DNA of 49,637 bases from Nemertoderma westbladi (GCA_032718475.1 JAUCBJ010002329.1:1-49637); one strand, 5' to 3'; counted from the stretch's first letter, positions 10,167 to 21,927 are shown. Notes: a model not told the origin generated them from the sequence alone. A program made the numbers and translations.

Positions 10167-11282
10167 CTACGACATTTTAATATTTACAACAGTAACCCCG
10201 GCAACCCCAACCTGACGTATCAACTCTTTCAGACTGCTAACGAGTCCTTCCAGCTGAGTGACCTCGGCTCTCAGCGACTCGTTGCGCTCTTCCACTTGCT
10301 CCAACCCTCTCGCCGCTTCCTCCTCCTCCTTCCTGCGTCGTTCTCTGTATCGCAACGCCGCGGATCGGTTCTGCTCTCGCTTCCGCTCCTTTGCATCCGG
10401 ACGCCGACCGCGTCTCCCCTTGGCTACCGTCGCCTTCCCCCCACCGGCACCTCCGTCTACAATCTTCTCGACGCCGCCAACATTCACACCGACCACTATA
10501 TCGCCGCTGCCCATCACCTCCCAGAACTCTCTCGCAAAGAAACCCCCGTCTGCCACTAACGTAGTCTCGCCATCATTCGCATTACCCTGGATTACTTCCA
10601 TCCAATCAGCACTCGGGGCCATGTTGCTAGGGGTTACAACGCCGAAGTAAGCCGACATATCGATAGACTCTGTGTCGGCCGAACCAATAAGCGACGCGAC
10701 GTCTATAGATCCGAGTTCTTGGGGGGTCAGAGAGGGACACAGGGACTCGATGTCAGAGTCGTCGGAAGTAGGGGGGGATGGGAGGGCGGGGTAGCTCGGG
10801 TTGCTAGGAGACGGCGGGACGGGGTAGCTGCGGTTGCTAGGAGACGGCGGGACGGGGTAGCTGGGGTTCGGGTAGGGGTTGTAAAGTAATGTGTGGTGGT
10901 TGTTGGGCGAGGTGTATGCGTTGCTAACGGCGCCGTTTTGGGTATCCCTCAGGTAGGATTCGGTGCAATTATCGTTGCCAGAGAAACCGTTGTTAAGCAG
11001 GTCGTCAAGGATGTCGCAGGGGCCGTGGTAATTTCGATTAAGTCCGACGTCCAATTCTGACGTCGGAGGGGTTTCGGACAACTGGGGGAAGAGAAGAAGG
11101 TCACCGTCACCAATACCGAGGACGTCCAAAGGGACAGATAGGTCCCCCGGCTCCTCTTTGAAGCAGCCTCCCATGTGGGAAGCAAACACTGAATTCTGGA
11201 ACATTGTAATCGCCTTGGAGAATATAATGCTGATAATGCGAAGGATATACGGAAGTATCGTTGGGAAGGTAGTAGATGCCAT
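10167..11282 (-). CDS. ATF4-like bZIP transcription factor
   Basis: A basic leucine-zipper factor of the ATF4/ATF5 type, expected to act in the nucleus as a dimer in the integrated stress response. From the first in-frame ATG (11282) the product is 371 aa. The basic region (about residues 292-317) has the signature N-x7-R within EQNRSAALRYRERRRKEE. The zipper follows with heptad residues V330, L337, L344, L351 and V358. ATF4 homology is strongest in the basic region (EQN-x-AA-RYR) and in the end of the zipper (LKELIRQV; ATF4-like LKDLI-x-x-V). The N-terminal half is acidic with DILDDLL, like the ATF4 activation domain. A three-fold SYPVPPSPSN-type repeat sits mid-protein, followed by SDDSDIESL, similar in place and composition to the DSGxxxS degron of ATF4. 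The coding region is uninterrupted. ATGs at 11204 and 11174 are alternative starts, and I favour one of them: residues 1-26 after the 11282 ATG are oddly hydrophobic. An ATTAAA-type poly(A) signal lies near 10110. Confidence 0.85.
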   Translation of the reverse strand: MASTTFPTILPYILRIISIIFSKAITMFQNSVFASHMGGCFKEEPGDLSVPLDVLGIGDGDLLLFPQLSETPPTSELDVGLNRNYHGPCDILDDLLNNGFSGNDNCTESYLRDTQNGAVSNAYTSPNNHHTLLYNPYPNPSYPVPPSPSNRSYPVPPSPSNPSYPALPSPPTSDDSDIESLCPSLTPQELGSIDVASLIGSADTESIDMSAYFGVVTPSNMAPSADWMEVIQGNANDGETTLVADGGFFAREFWEVMGSGDIVVGVNVGGVEKIVDGGAGGGKATVAKGRRGRRPDAKERKREQNRSAALRYRERRRKEEEEAARGLEQVEERNESLRAEVTQLEGLVSSLKELIRQVGVAGVTVVNIKMS

Positions 11283-11313
11283 AATGGCAAACGAAGTGAG
11301 ATAGTTCACCCAT
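11107..11313 (-). promoter_or_regulatory. Overlapping upstream ORF (uORF2-like) of the ATF4-like gene
   Basis: A 68-codon frame in a different phase starts at an ATG with good context (A at -3, G at +4). It begins upstream of every in-frame start of the bZIP gene and ends inside its coding region. It overlaps the main frame by 68, 98 or 176 nt, depending on whether the main start is 11174, 11204 or 11282. Known vertebrate ATF4 mRNAs have a 59-codon uORF2 that overlaps the main frame by 83 nt and blocks it in unstressed cells. The geometry here matches. That it works the same way is inference. Confidence 0.65.
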
Positions 11314-11359
11314 GTTGATAAGGATCCTGCCGATTGGATCGGCGAAAGTTTGGCGACTA

Positions 11360-11395
11360 TCAATGACAAATCATCATCTTCGAAACGAAGAGCAT
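11360..11395 (-). promoter_or_regulatory. Short upstream ORF (uORF1-like)
   Basis: ATG at 11395 opens an 11-codon frame (MLFVSKMMICH) ending in TGA at 11360. Its stop is 46 nt before the ATG of the overlapping uORF. No other ATG is seen on this strand for about 240 nt upstream. A short, reinitiation-permissive uORF1 followed by an overlapping uORF2 is the established ATF4 arrangement. The ATG context is weak (T at -3). Confidence 0.55.
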
Positions 11396-11659
11396 CAACG
11401 TATAATCAATAATAAAGGTACCAACCGGTAGTGCGTAGCGGTAGCCGATCGGACTAAAAACCTAGTTCAGGTTTGTTCTGTTCTGTACGGTAGTTCTGTA
11501 TAGTTGACTTTTAATTTTAAATATACTGAATACTGATATAAGCCAATTTCTGTATTTCCAAATCTGCAATATCTGAATATGTACTGATGTATGTCTACCG
11601 GTAAAGAAAGATTATCTCCTATCTGGTGCTCAGATCATGGCTTTTCCAGTTAACATTAA

Positions 11660-13225
11660 CTGTACACGTTCGTGGGGACTTCGCGCAGCACGAGGCCTAG
11701 TTATTATATACAAATTAAAATGCAGCGACTGTATCACAAAATCAGGTTTTGAGAAATTTACCCACACCACCAATCAATCAAAGAAAGGTGGCCAGGACAG
11801 TACGTGTTCACCCCTTTTAATCCCCCCCCCCCCCCCCACCCTTCCCAACCACCAATACATAACCGCGACATCTACCACCCACGGAAGGGTAGCACGAACT
11901 TATTTCCAATCGCACGTTAAATATGCAAAGCCAGGTGGTTTATAGGAATATAATAAACGCAGTACTCGTTTTCATTATAAGCCTCTTTGCGTTCGTCCTG
12001 TTTTGTATTTAAATATATTTCTTAAACGCAGGCTAGGACGATCTTTATAATAATAATAACTAGGGATGCGATCAATATGTGAAGCCAGGTGGTTTATATA
12101 ATAATTTAGTCAACGCAGTACTCGTCTTCATTATATGCCTCGTTGCGCTCGTCGCTTGTCCTGTTTTGTCATAAAATATTTTTCCTAAACGCAGACTGAC
12201 GATCTTTATACAGTTATAACTATGCGAAGTTTCGAAACTGTGCGAGTAACTGTTGATACATCTATGTGGAGATGTGTGATATGTGGAGATGTGTGATACA
12301 ACGCCAACGCATCTTATGCCGATGTAGTAATATGGGTATTGAAATAATATTAAATCAATGTACACTCTTAAAGCTGCAGCGAAAAAATGTAGCTAATTTC
12401 CTAGGTTACATATAAAATAATAATATTATTTTTAAGAACATTAATTTTACTACTTTGCAAAAATTCAATTAAAAAATAACCAGACATATACATTGTGGAA
12501 TAAACTATTTCAGAAGCCTACAACAGCCATGCCATGGATTGTATTTATGTTATTATATCTGTCATTTAACTGAGATAGCAATAGTAGTAATAGTCGAACG
12601 GTTATGCGGCCCGTCCAGCCTATAATAAACACAATTCAGTGATTGGGCTGGAATAGCAATACTGGTTGCCTCTATTACAATTCCTCTCAGGTTAGTCTAC
12701 AGCCACAACTCCCAGCAGCTAGCTCCACACCAGCAGAGACTTGACCAATAATGGGAAGGATTAAATTTGTACTCAATAATTGTGCGGTTTAATTACGTTT
12801 AGATCAATTAAAGACACATTTATTAAAGCAAATCACTTAAACTAATTAAAAACTATAATAGAATGGCGTATGGGGATTATATCTGTATAATTTTTAAGTA
12901 TAATTATTTAAATCTTATACTGTAAAACAATTAATTTCCTTTAAAAGGCAGGTTGAAAATGGCGTTTTCACCGCAATCAACTTAATTAACTAATTAACTG
13001 CTATTATCTTAGCTTCTCGAAGGCCACACGGAAATTCTACTTGGAAAATTTCTAAACTTTTGCCAAACAACATGTGTACCAAGTTTGGATAGATTTCATC
13101 AAAGATTGGCCGAGTTATTAACGTTTAAAATTGAACACGACAGAACGACAGAACGACAGAACGACAGGTTGATTAATGGTACCACTACGCTAAGGCTCAC
13201 TCACTTCGTGGCTCGCCCCACATGA
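11660..13225 (+). repeat. Interspersed repeat, copy A (1.5 kb)
   Basis: Homologous over almost its whole length to the reverse complement of 30783-32245. It begins with GTGGGGACTTCGCGCAGCAC and ends with CTTCGTGGCTCGCCCCACA. Inside are a poly-C tract (about 11823-11838), a tandem duplication of about 158 bp (both units carry AGCCAGGTGGTTTATA and ACGCAGTACTCGT, at about 11925 and 12083), and a 9-bp ACGACAGA run near 13140. It has no significant ORF. Ends starting with GTGGGG on opposite strands suggest short imperfect terminal inverted repeats, as in a non-autonomous DNA transposon. Confidence 0.75.
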
Positions 13226-13354
13226 ACATTAAAAGTTAACGTTAACATTAACATTAACATTCCAGCTAACCTACATTCCAGTACTGCAGTACGCTACTGC
13301 CTACTGCACTGCACTATACTGCCATACACCAGTACACCGTAGGCCTACGCCAGT

Positions 13355-13521
13355 GGGCCTCCCTAAAACCCGGGCCGGTCCCGGTCCCCGGTCCCGGTCC
13401 CCAAGACCCCTAAAACCAGGTCCGCCGGTCCCAATGATAGTCTACGGGGAATTTATCCAAAACTAGGACCGGGTGTTAGGTTAGGGGTCTTGGGGACCGG
13501 GACCGGGTTTTAGGGAGGCCC
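13355..13521. mobile_element. Palindromic MITE with 9-bp target duplication
   Basis: A 167-bp element with inverted ends GGGCCTCCCTAAAACCCGG and CCGGGTTTTAGGGAGGCCC. Inner arms are rich in GGTCCC/GGGACC and carry CCCCAAGACCCCTAA in inverted orientation, so most of the element folds into a hairpin. It is bounded exactly by the direct repeat TACGCCAGT at 13346-13354 and 13522-13530. A perfect 9-bp target duplication would suit Mutator-like transposition; hAT elements make 8 bp. It lies about 40 bp upstream of the BEL/Pao gag start. Confidence 0.9.
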
Positions 13522-13561
13522 TACGCCAGTCAGCCAGTACCCATCAGCCTGACAGCCCTTC

Positions 13562-14269
13562 ATGGCTACTGCTACCGGTAGCCAACACCAACTCGACGAG
13601 GATGCTTCTTCCTCCATCACTTCTGACCACGGTGGCTCTCCAAATGTCGACGATTTGCGAGCTCTCGATTCGCGTGCTCTGAGTGGACTTAAATCTTCAT
13701 TTACACGCGCCCACAACGCACTCGCCTACCACCTCTCGCTAACCGGCCCTGTACAGGACGGCTTAATAGACGCGTCGTTCAACACTTTCAAACTATCATT
13801 CGGTAAGTACCGGAGCAAAACACATAAAATTTTACTTATCCCTAACTTTCGGGCTCAGAATAATACACTTTATAACAAATTCACACATGATTATGCCGAG
13901 GCTGAAGCCCGGTATTATCAACTGGACCGCAAATATGCCGATTATCAGGAGGACGCACAAAGTGAATCTATCCCCGTTGTAGACCCACCAAATCTTGCTT
14001 CAGAACGGGCAAGGAGGACTTTGCTCGCACTGCCCCACCCAACAGCAACAGGTAACATAAATAATTCTCATGGTGATTTTACACTAACCCCCTTAGGTGA
14101 CGAAACATCTAGTGCGGGACCGAGACACGTCCGTCGTTCCCTCACTACAGCCTGCATAGATGAGTATCACAATCCCACACCTTTTCGTGGCTTTTCATCG
14201 CCGGACCTAACTTTACTAAATGCAAATGTAGGCTTACAGAGCAATGAAATAGGTATCGGCACCCGATAA
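13562..14269 (+). pseudogene. BEL/Pao gag, N-terminal segment ending at in-frame stops
   Basis: A 235-codon frame starting MATATGSQHQ and ending at TAA 14267-14269; a second TAA follows after one codon at 14273-14275. The frame is the same as that of the long gag-pol downstream, and the codons between the stops and the next ATG (14393) are open. This is therefore the N-terminal part of the same polyprotein rather than a separate gene. I see no named domain in it. The paired stops are either inactivating mutations or, less likely, a readthrough site. Confidence 0.7.
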
Positions 14270-14275
14270 CCCTAA

Positions 14276-17200
14276 TCCAGTAATCCCAATAGGGAAACAT
14301 GTGACCAGGAATTATTAACTGATTTTTTAAACGCCTCTAGAGATTTCGTAATCCATAACGAATCTGGGTTTCAAAATACAATTAGGCCTATCATGCCTAT
14401 AGACCTACCGGTTGAGTACAATAAAAATAACCCATTACCAGTACCTGCAGCACTGTCAGTAGTGGTAGTTAACGATCATTTAAATCTAGGTGTCAGTGTG
14501 AATAATTCGAACAACACTGATGCGAGTCCCTTAGTTTCCCCTCAGGTTCCAGTCTCGACTTCGGTCAACTTAGTGGGGATTCCCTCCAACCCCTTGAGTG
14601 TTGTGAACTCTGTCACACAGGACAACGCGCAGACGAAAACTGTGGAAACTCAAAACGGTAATATTGGTAATCAGGTAAAGTCGAGAATAGTAGACGTGAA
14701 CCCTGGAGATTCGGTAAGTCAAATAAACTCTCACCCCACGAACTCAGCCGTCTCCAGTTCTAAACTGAGTGGATTAGCTCGCGCTACTCGACTCAAACTT
14801 ATGAAATATAAGGCACAAATGCAAACGTACCAACATTTAGACGAATTATCTAAGAGGAGTAAGCAGATTCAACGCGATGCAAAATGCAGAGAGCTAGAAC
14901 TGGAGGCGGAATTTTACGCAAACGAAATTAATGAACAAAACCGAAATAGCGTTGTTACTGTATGTAGTGATCCCACTCCTACTATACCGGTACCAATTAC
15001 TACCTTATCCACCGACAATATCCCAACAACCGCGCCTACTGTAACTCTACCATCCCCTTACCCCTGCACTACCCAGTCATTTCCCCCCTCGCTACCCTCA
15101 CAACCTATGACTGTGACGACACGTCCCAGCATCAACATCACCACCGCTATCCCAATAGTTTGCTCGACTAATCACCCCCCTGTCACTGCTCACAATATAA
15201 CCACGCAATCTGTGGTCCTCCCGCATACTGTGAGTTGTGTACCCGCATCCTTGCCATCAACTTTAAACCCTGATGTCGCACCCTTTAACCCCCTGACTGT
15301 AGAGTCATTGGCAACATTCCAACATCTACCATCTGTACCTACCAACCACTCGGCAGATCCATTGGTTAACTTTGGTAATATTTGCCCTTCTACTCTGTCA
15401 GCCCGACCTTTAAATAATCACACGAATCACCAGCAATCATCTGCACTAACATTACCCAACCCTAACACCAGCAGTAACCATCACACACTCTCATCCCAAA
15501 CTCCCGTCCCCACTGTTCCTCAACATTCACTCGATTACAAATCTGACTCAACTATTCCTAGTCCCCTTGCTGGTAGCCTCAACTCAGAACAATCTGCCCT
15601 CCTAAAGTTGACGTTACCCACATTGCAACCAACCAAATTCGACGGCAAGTTACTAGACTATGTCCAGTTTAAGCAGACATTCTACGACCTTATAGACTCT
15701 AAACCTATCCCTGACAATGAGAAACATATCGATCTCATACAGTTCACAGCTGGTGAACCCCGCCGCGTTGCCGAGTTATACCGCAGCTCAGACAATGGGT
15801 ATACACTCGCTTGGGCCCAACTCGACAAGAGGTACGGACACCCCAGGGAAGTCTCAAGGTCTATCTTGAACCAGCTGACCCAGGGCCCTAGACTGAACCT
15901 CACGGCATCCGACATATTAAAGTTTATGGACGATATATCTATTAGCCACGCCACCCTGGAATCCATTGGTAGTTCGACCCGGTTGAATGACCCCAGCAAT
16001 ATGGATCTCTTAGCTTCCAGGCTGCCTATCGAACTGGTTAATCGCTGGACCCGCCACGCAACCAAACTTCATACCAACAAACGAGTGGAACCTCAGGTCT
16101 CTGATCTTGTCAACTTCCTAGACCAGGAAGTCAGCGTATTGAATTACTATGGCACTGGTAAACCAAAGACCCGACCCCCAGCTAGCTTTCCGGCACTCAC
16201 CTCAGCAGTACCAAAACAAGTTAGGACTACGTCTACAACCCCTCTTAGACCTAGCCTTCCTCCCAATGCTCCTCAGTTACCCATAGATGGTGCACAAACT
16301 ACCAGTGCCACCAGCCAGAATAGACTTCGCTGCTTGTACTGTGATGGAGGTCATAAAATCTATGGCTGTGATTCCTTCCTAAACCTCACATATCATGATA
16401 AAGATAACTTCGTTGCAAATTATCCTTCCCATGACATATGCCGCAACTGCCTTGGACGAGGCCATTTGACCGCTGACTGCTTGTCTAAATATACATGCAA
16501 GACGTGCAAGTCGAACAAACATCATTCACTATTGCATCCCCCCAATGCGCCATTTACTAGAATTCCTCACTCATCCGCTACCACACCCACACCCATGCCT
16601 CGCTCCACTGCGTCAGCCCCTAACAAACACGTGACAAGTCATCGCCCTATGTCTTCACGAAATACCTGTCTTCACAGATTTCAAAAGAGAAATACTGTTC
16701 TACAGACAGTCCCTGTTCGTCTCATTTCAGATCATACTACAATGTCTCTTACAACATACGCGTTGATTGACCCAGGCTCTGACCAATCAATACTCGATGA
16801 CCGAAACTTGCCCCCATTAGGTCTCCATTGCACTCAGAATAGGACCATCCCAATTAGTACCTGTCTAGACAAAGAGAGACTCATAGAAGTCGGCGCTATC
16901 AAGTGTAATGTCTCTCCTGTCAGCAGTAATGGGACCCCTACACTAGTGAATGTCACTTTCGATGTCATGAAAGGGTTTAGAGACAACTTTGTAACCCCAA
17001 GGCGTTGGAATATCAGAGAATGGCCCCACTTAGCTGACTTAGACTTGAGTCATCCCCCTTTAGACATCCCTCAAGTAACAGTCTTGTTGGGACAGGATGC
17101 CCCAGTCGCCTTGATGCAACTTCAATCTCGCTGGGGCCCGAACCCCCAGACTCATCCGTACGCTGTTGAAACTCCGTTTGGATGGTCAGTCTGTGGCCCT

Positions 17201-19993
17201 AATCTTGCCCCAGACGATGACCTTGACATTTATCCCACCTCACAAATACATTGTACCCTATCTGACGTTAACGACTTGGATATACTCAATGACCGACATT
17301 CTCCCCCTGAACGAACTGCAGCTACTTTTGACCCTGGTTCCGATTCAAACTGTGAAGTGACACAGAACCCCCACCCGACAATGACTACATTGGTTCCATT
17401 CAGTCCCAAGACATCATCCAAACAATCTCAACATCCTAACATTTCATATTTAAACGACCTAGAACAGAACCTTAGACGATTCTGGGAGTTGGAAGTACAT
17501 TCGTCTTCCTTAGGAAAGGAAATGTCCCCCTTAAACCTTCGATCCCAATCCATACTGCAGGCCATGCGCCTTGAACCCAACGGACATTACTCACTAGGTC
17601 TCCTGTGGAAACGAGACGATGTAACGCTCCCATGTAATAAATTATACGCACAACGTTGTTTAGTTTGGTTGGGGAAACGTCTCAGGAAGAAACCAGAAGT
17701 TCTAACTCTCTATACCACTCAGGTTGAAGACTATATATCACAGGGATACGCTAGGAAACTCACCCCATCTGAGATTGACTCGCATGGCCCTCGTTCTTGG
17801 TACCTGCCGCACCATTATGTTCTATATCCCAAGAAACCCAACAAGATTAGAGTTGTGTTCAACGCAGCTGCACCCTACTTTGGCACTTCTCTGAATGCCA
17901 ACCTAATCAACGGACCCGACCAATCCAACCTACTGTCTGGAATACTTTGCAAATTCCGTCGCCATGCTGTAGCATTCTCGTGCGATATAAAATCTATGTT
18001 CCACCAGGTCGAAGTCAACCCGGAAGATAGGGACTCCTTACGATTCCTGTGGTGGGAGAATGGCGACATGGATCGCAGTCCTACAGAATATTGGATGGAA
18101 GTCCATATCTTTGGAGCAGGGGACTCCCCAACTATCGCTCTCACAGCTCTGCGAAGGACAGGTTCCGACAACGCACACCGATACCCTCCAAGAGTCAATG
18201 AAACAATTCAAAACGAGTTTTATTACGATGATGGTATGTCTGGTGCTCAAACCCCATTAGAAGCTGAGGATCTCGCTAAAAGTTTGATCGAATGTTTATC
18301 GCTTGGGGGATTTCACCTCACCAAGTTTCATTCCAACAATTCCGAATTTCTCAAGTCATTAGACCCAACCTACCTTGCCATCCCGACTCATACCACTCGT
18401 GACTCTGACATACAGACAGCTATCACCACAGCCCTTGGACTTGTTTGGGACACTGTGAATGACACGCTATCGATTGACATACGGCTGAAGGACACACCGT
18501 CCACCAAGCGAGGTGTCCTATCTCTAGTCAGTTCTCTATTCGACCCTCTGAGTTTCTTGGGCCCTGTTACCCTCTTACTGCGTATCCTGCTGCAGGATAT
18601 ATGGCGCCATAAACTTGGCTGGGATGACCCTAATCCACTACCACTAGAGACCCGATTGAACGAGTGGAAATTACAACTCACGCTACTGGTCGACTTCTGC
18701 ATACCCCGGACTTACACCCCTATTCCTTTACCTGACAACATTTACGACATTCATTCCTTTTCGGACGCTAGCGACAAAGGGTATGGTATGGTGAGTTACC
18801 TTCGTACAACCACACCCGATGGCGCCATTACCACTGGCTTCTTGATTGCCAAGGCCCGTAGTGCCCCCCTCAGATATATCTCTATCCCCAGGCTTGAATT
18901 ACAAGCAGCACATCTTTCCGTCGACTTGACTGTACAAGTTCGGCAAGAACTTGACATGCCCATCCGCTCTATGACATTCTGGACTGACTCAACTGTTACT
19001 TTAGGTTACTTGAGAAATGAATCCCGTCGCTTTAAGCCTTACGTAGCCAATCGAGTCAGCCTTATTCATGGTCATACCACTGTGGATCAGTGGCATCACT
19101 GCCCGGGGAATCTTAATCCCGCTGACTATGCGAGTCGTGGGTTATTGCCTCAGAGATTCCTACAAACGGAACAATGGATTCGGGGCCCAGACTTTCTGTC
19201 TCTTACTCCAGAATACTGGCCGGTCTCGCACAACGCGCCTTATACATTACCCTCCGACGATCCCGAGCTTAAGTCTGACACCCGAGTCTATGCTATGAAC
19301 CTCATGGCCCCTTTGCCCCCTACAGACAAACTTATACAGCACTATTATAAGTCATACAGACTCATACGCGGTGTGTCTTGGTTCATTCGTTTCTTTGAAT
19401 ACCTAAGACATAAACGTGGTCCTCTACAACCCGGTAGTCCTCGTAAGTTGACCTCATCGGAGCTCGTCACTGCCAAACAGCGCATTGAACAGTACGTTCA
19501 ACGAGTTGGCTTCCCAGGTGAGTATACTGCTCTAAAGTCTGGATCTCCAATCCCCAAGGTGAGTACAATCCGGAAACTATCTCCCTTTTTAGACGAAGAC
19601 GACGGATATCTGAGACTAGGGAGCCGCGTTGCGCGAGCACCCACGTCCTACGACGCGCACTTTCCTATCCTTATACCGAAGAATTGTCACTATGCCAGGC
19701 TCTTGATACACGATGTACACATCAGACTTCGCCATGCTGGACAAAGTCACAGTCTGGCATTCCTTAGAGAGCGTTATTGGATCATTAATGCAAGATCGTT
19801 GATACGAACCATGCTTAGTGCTTGCATTGCTTGCAAGAGATTGTATTCTCGCACGATGACCCAGATAATGGCCGATTTACCTGAGTCACGACTCACTCCA
19901 TATAAAACTGTTTTTGCTTTTACAGGTATGGACCTATTTGGTCCTTTTCTCTTTAAGAGAATGAGGTCCTTGATTACACGATACGGCATTATA
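14276..19993 (+). CDS. BEL/Pao gag-pol polyprotein, cut in the integrase
   Basis: Numbered from the ATG at 14393, the domains run in BEL/Pao order. A Ser/Thr/Pro-rich spacer is followed by a gag-like DUF1759 region (about 404-560; PTKFDGKLLDYVQFKQTF) and two zinc knuckles (about 646-720; C-x2-C-x3-H-x4-C, then C-x2-C-x4-H-x4-C). Next come the aspartic protease (about 790, ALIDPGSDQS), the reverse transcriptase (about 1115-1322, with FYYDD near 1276), the RNase H region (about 1451-1583; SFSDASDKGYG, FWTDST, NPADYASRG) and the integrase zinc-binding domain (about 1766-1830; R-H-A-G and CIACKR). The integrase core starts (GMDLFGPF, first catalytic Asp), but sequence after RYGI derives from the inserted element, which supplies about 22 foreign codons and a stop at 20059. 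The rest of the core is missing. The product would copy RNA into DNA but could not integrate. Confidence 0.92.
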
Positions 19994-20091
19994 AGTAGTA
20001 ATGGTTTACCCTATTTCGGCGACAGTTTAGTCCAACTTCACACCTTGGGTGTTAAGTAGGTCATTAATTAATTAATCAATTAATTAATTGG

Positions 20092-20169
20092 TCGATTAAA
20101 CAATTAATTAATTGTTTAATCAATCGACTCGTATCAAATAATGTTGCCAAAGGCAATTTAATTTGATAC
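20092..20169. other. Two near-terminal hairpins in the left arm
   Basis: The first hairpin is TCGATTAAACAATTA paired with its complement around ATTAATTG (20092-20126). The second has perfect 9-bp arms GTATCAAAT/ATTTGATAC (20131-20169) and an inner stem TTGCC-AAA-GGCAA. They lie about 100 bp inside the element end and are preserved in the right arm. Possible roles are transposase or replication-protein recognition; this is inference. Confidence 0.7.
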
Positions 20170-21177
20170 AAATCAATCAGATAGGGACGCGAGATGAATA
20201 AATTGTACTATAACAAACGAAATATACAATACAATAGGCACTGTGCAATATAATATACAATACATTTGTATTATTTTTGCCATACAGTAGGTAAAGATAG
20301 AATTAAATATAAAGACACGAGCGGGGCCCAAAACATAAATTACCCTCACCCAAAAATAAAGTGGCCCCAGTTTAGCCCCGAGTCATCCCTCATTAATCTG
20401 CGGCTGCTCGGGCTCTTATTAACCGTAGCATGACTAACCCAAACATCAATGCGCGAATGGGGCCTGCGTGAATGGGGCATGCCTCAGAGCTTAAATTATT
20501 CAAACCCACAGCTTCCAAGAAATTAGAATAAACATCTGCTCTTGCAATAGATTGCATTCTTTCGCATTGTATTGCGAAGCAGTCCACGCGCGTCTAACCG
20601 CACATAATTAAATAAGGCCCTCATTTAATACATAAGTTATATACAGTTTATCTTAAATTTATTGAATTTGTTTTTATTTACAACCCGAATTGTTCTACCA
20701 TATTATAATTTATGTTTTATTATAACAAGCTATACCCTGTTAATCTTTATTAATTTTATTTGTACTGAGGTTTTCGAGGGCGCTGTTTCCAATGGTCCTA
20801 CTCCCAAAACGATGTAACCTACTGTATAATTAATTACTTAAGTCTGCGAGGTATGCGTAAGTAACAAATCTCGTTTACCAGTTTTCATTAAAAACTATGA
20901 AGCTATATTGCTTAAGAGTTCTGAGGGGCGAGCCATGAGGCAAGGTGTTTGATACTTTTTAGATATATTATTACTTAATTTTGACCCCCCAGTCGGTATC
21001 TATTACAATATAGGCTATATCTTTTTGCGGAGTAACAGAGTAGTCTGAAGATCCGAGTCTGCTGCTAGAGGGTGAAATGTCTCAAAGTGAAAATCATACA
21101 GTAGCTATGAATTGGTTGCTAGGCAATAATACTACATTTTGTATAGTTAGGCCTATTGCCGATCGAACAAAAACTGC

Positions 21178-21250
21178 CCTGGTCCATGTGAGGATCGAAC
21201 CCACGACCTATTGGAGATGTGATTTCAAAGCAACCACTACACCAAGGTGG
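21178..21250 (-). repeat. tRNA-like module in the left arm
   Basis: On the minus strand, TTGGTGTAGTGGTTGC is an A-box/D-arm match and GTGGGTTCGATCCTCAC is a well-paired T arm with B box. The acceptor arms do not pair and no proper anticodon stem forms. It is a tRNA-derived module, not a functional tRNA gene. It reads toward the outer end of the element. Confidence 0.6.
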
Positions 21251-21317
21251 AACAGTAACGTTCGAATTTGTTCGTTAACGTTCGAATTTGTAAGACTCTG
21301 ATTTAAGACCTGAGGCA

Positions 21318-21825
21318 CTCCCCACAGCCACAGCCACAACCACAACCACAGCCACAGCCACAGCCACAGCCACAACCACAGCCACAGCCACAGCCACAGC
21401 CACAAGCCACAGCCACAGCCACAACCACAGCCACAGCCACAGCCACAGCCACAGCCACAGCCACAACCACAGCCACAGCCACAGCCACAGCCACAGCCAC
21501 AACCACAGCCACAGCCACAACCACAGCCACAGCCACAGCCACAACCACAGCCACAACCACAGCCACAGCCACAACCACAGCCACAGCCACAACCACAGCC
21601 ACAACCACAGCCACAGCCACAGCCACAGCCACAACCACAGCCACAGCCACAGCCACAGCCACAACCACAGCCACAGCCACAGCCACAGCCACAGCCACAG
21701 CCACAGCCACAACCACAGCCACAACCACAGCCACAACCACAGCCACAGCCACAACCACAGCCTACAACCACAGCCACAGCCACAGCCACACCACAGCCAC
21801 AGACCACAGCCACAACCACAGCCTC
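21318..21825. repeat. CCACAG/CCACAA hexamer array, left arm
   Basis: About 84 hexamers, mostly CCACAG with interspersed CCACAA. Several minus-strand frames of 150-220 codons (WLWLWL, CGCGCG, VAVAVA) are artefacts of the 6-bp period. Confidence 0.95.
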
Positions 21826-21927
21826 ACCTTCACCCACTTTATTGTTAAATACGCCTGAGAAAAATTCAAGAAACATCTGGTTTACAATAGATTATTCTTT
21901 TTTCACAACTCCATTCTAGCCTCCCTC

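Larger units (their letters stand above)
13531..19993 (+). mobile_element. BEL/Pao LTR retrotransposon, truncated at both ends
   Basis: One reading frame runs from 13562 to 19993 apart from two stops at 14267-14275. The element is cut at 19993 by the long-inverted-repeat element. Its integrase C-terminus and 3' LTR are absent from the other side of that insertion and from the rest of the window. On the 5' side only about 170 bp of non-repeat DNA separates gag from copy A, so no complete 5' LTR can be recognised. Confidence 0.85.

Noticed and set aside
10258-11313. Other-frame ORFs over the ATF4-like gene (130, 113 and 87 codons)
   Set aside because: Shadows of a GC-rich coding region; only the 68-codon frame at 11107-11313 is kept, because of its position as an upstream ORF.
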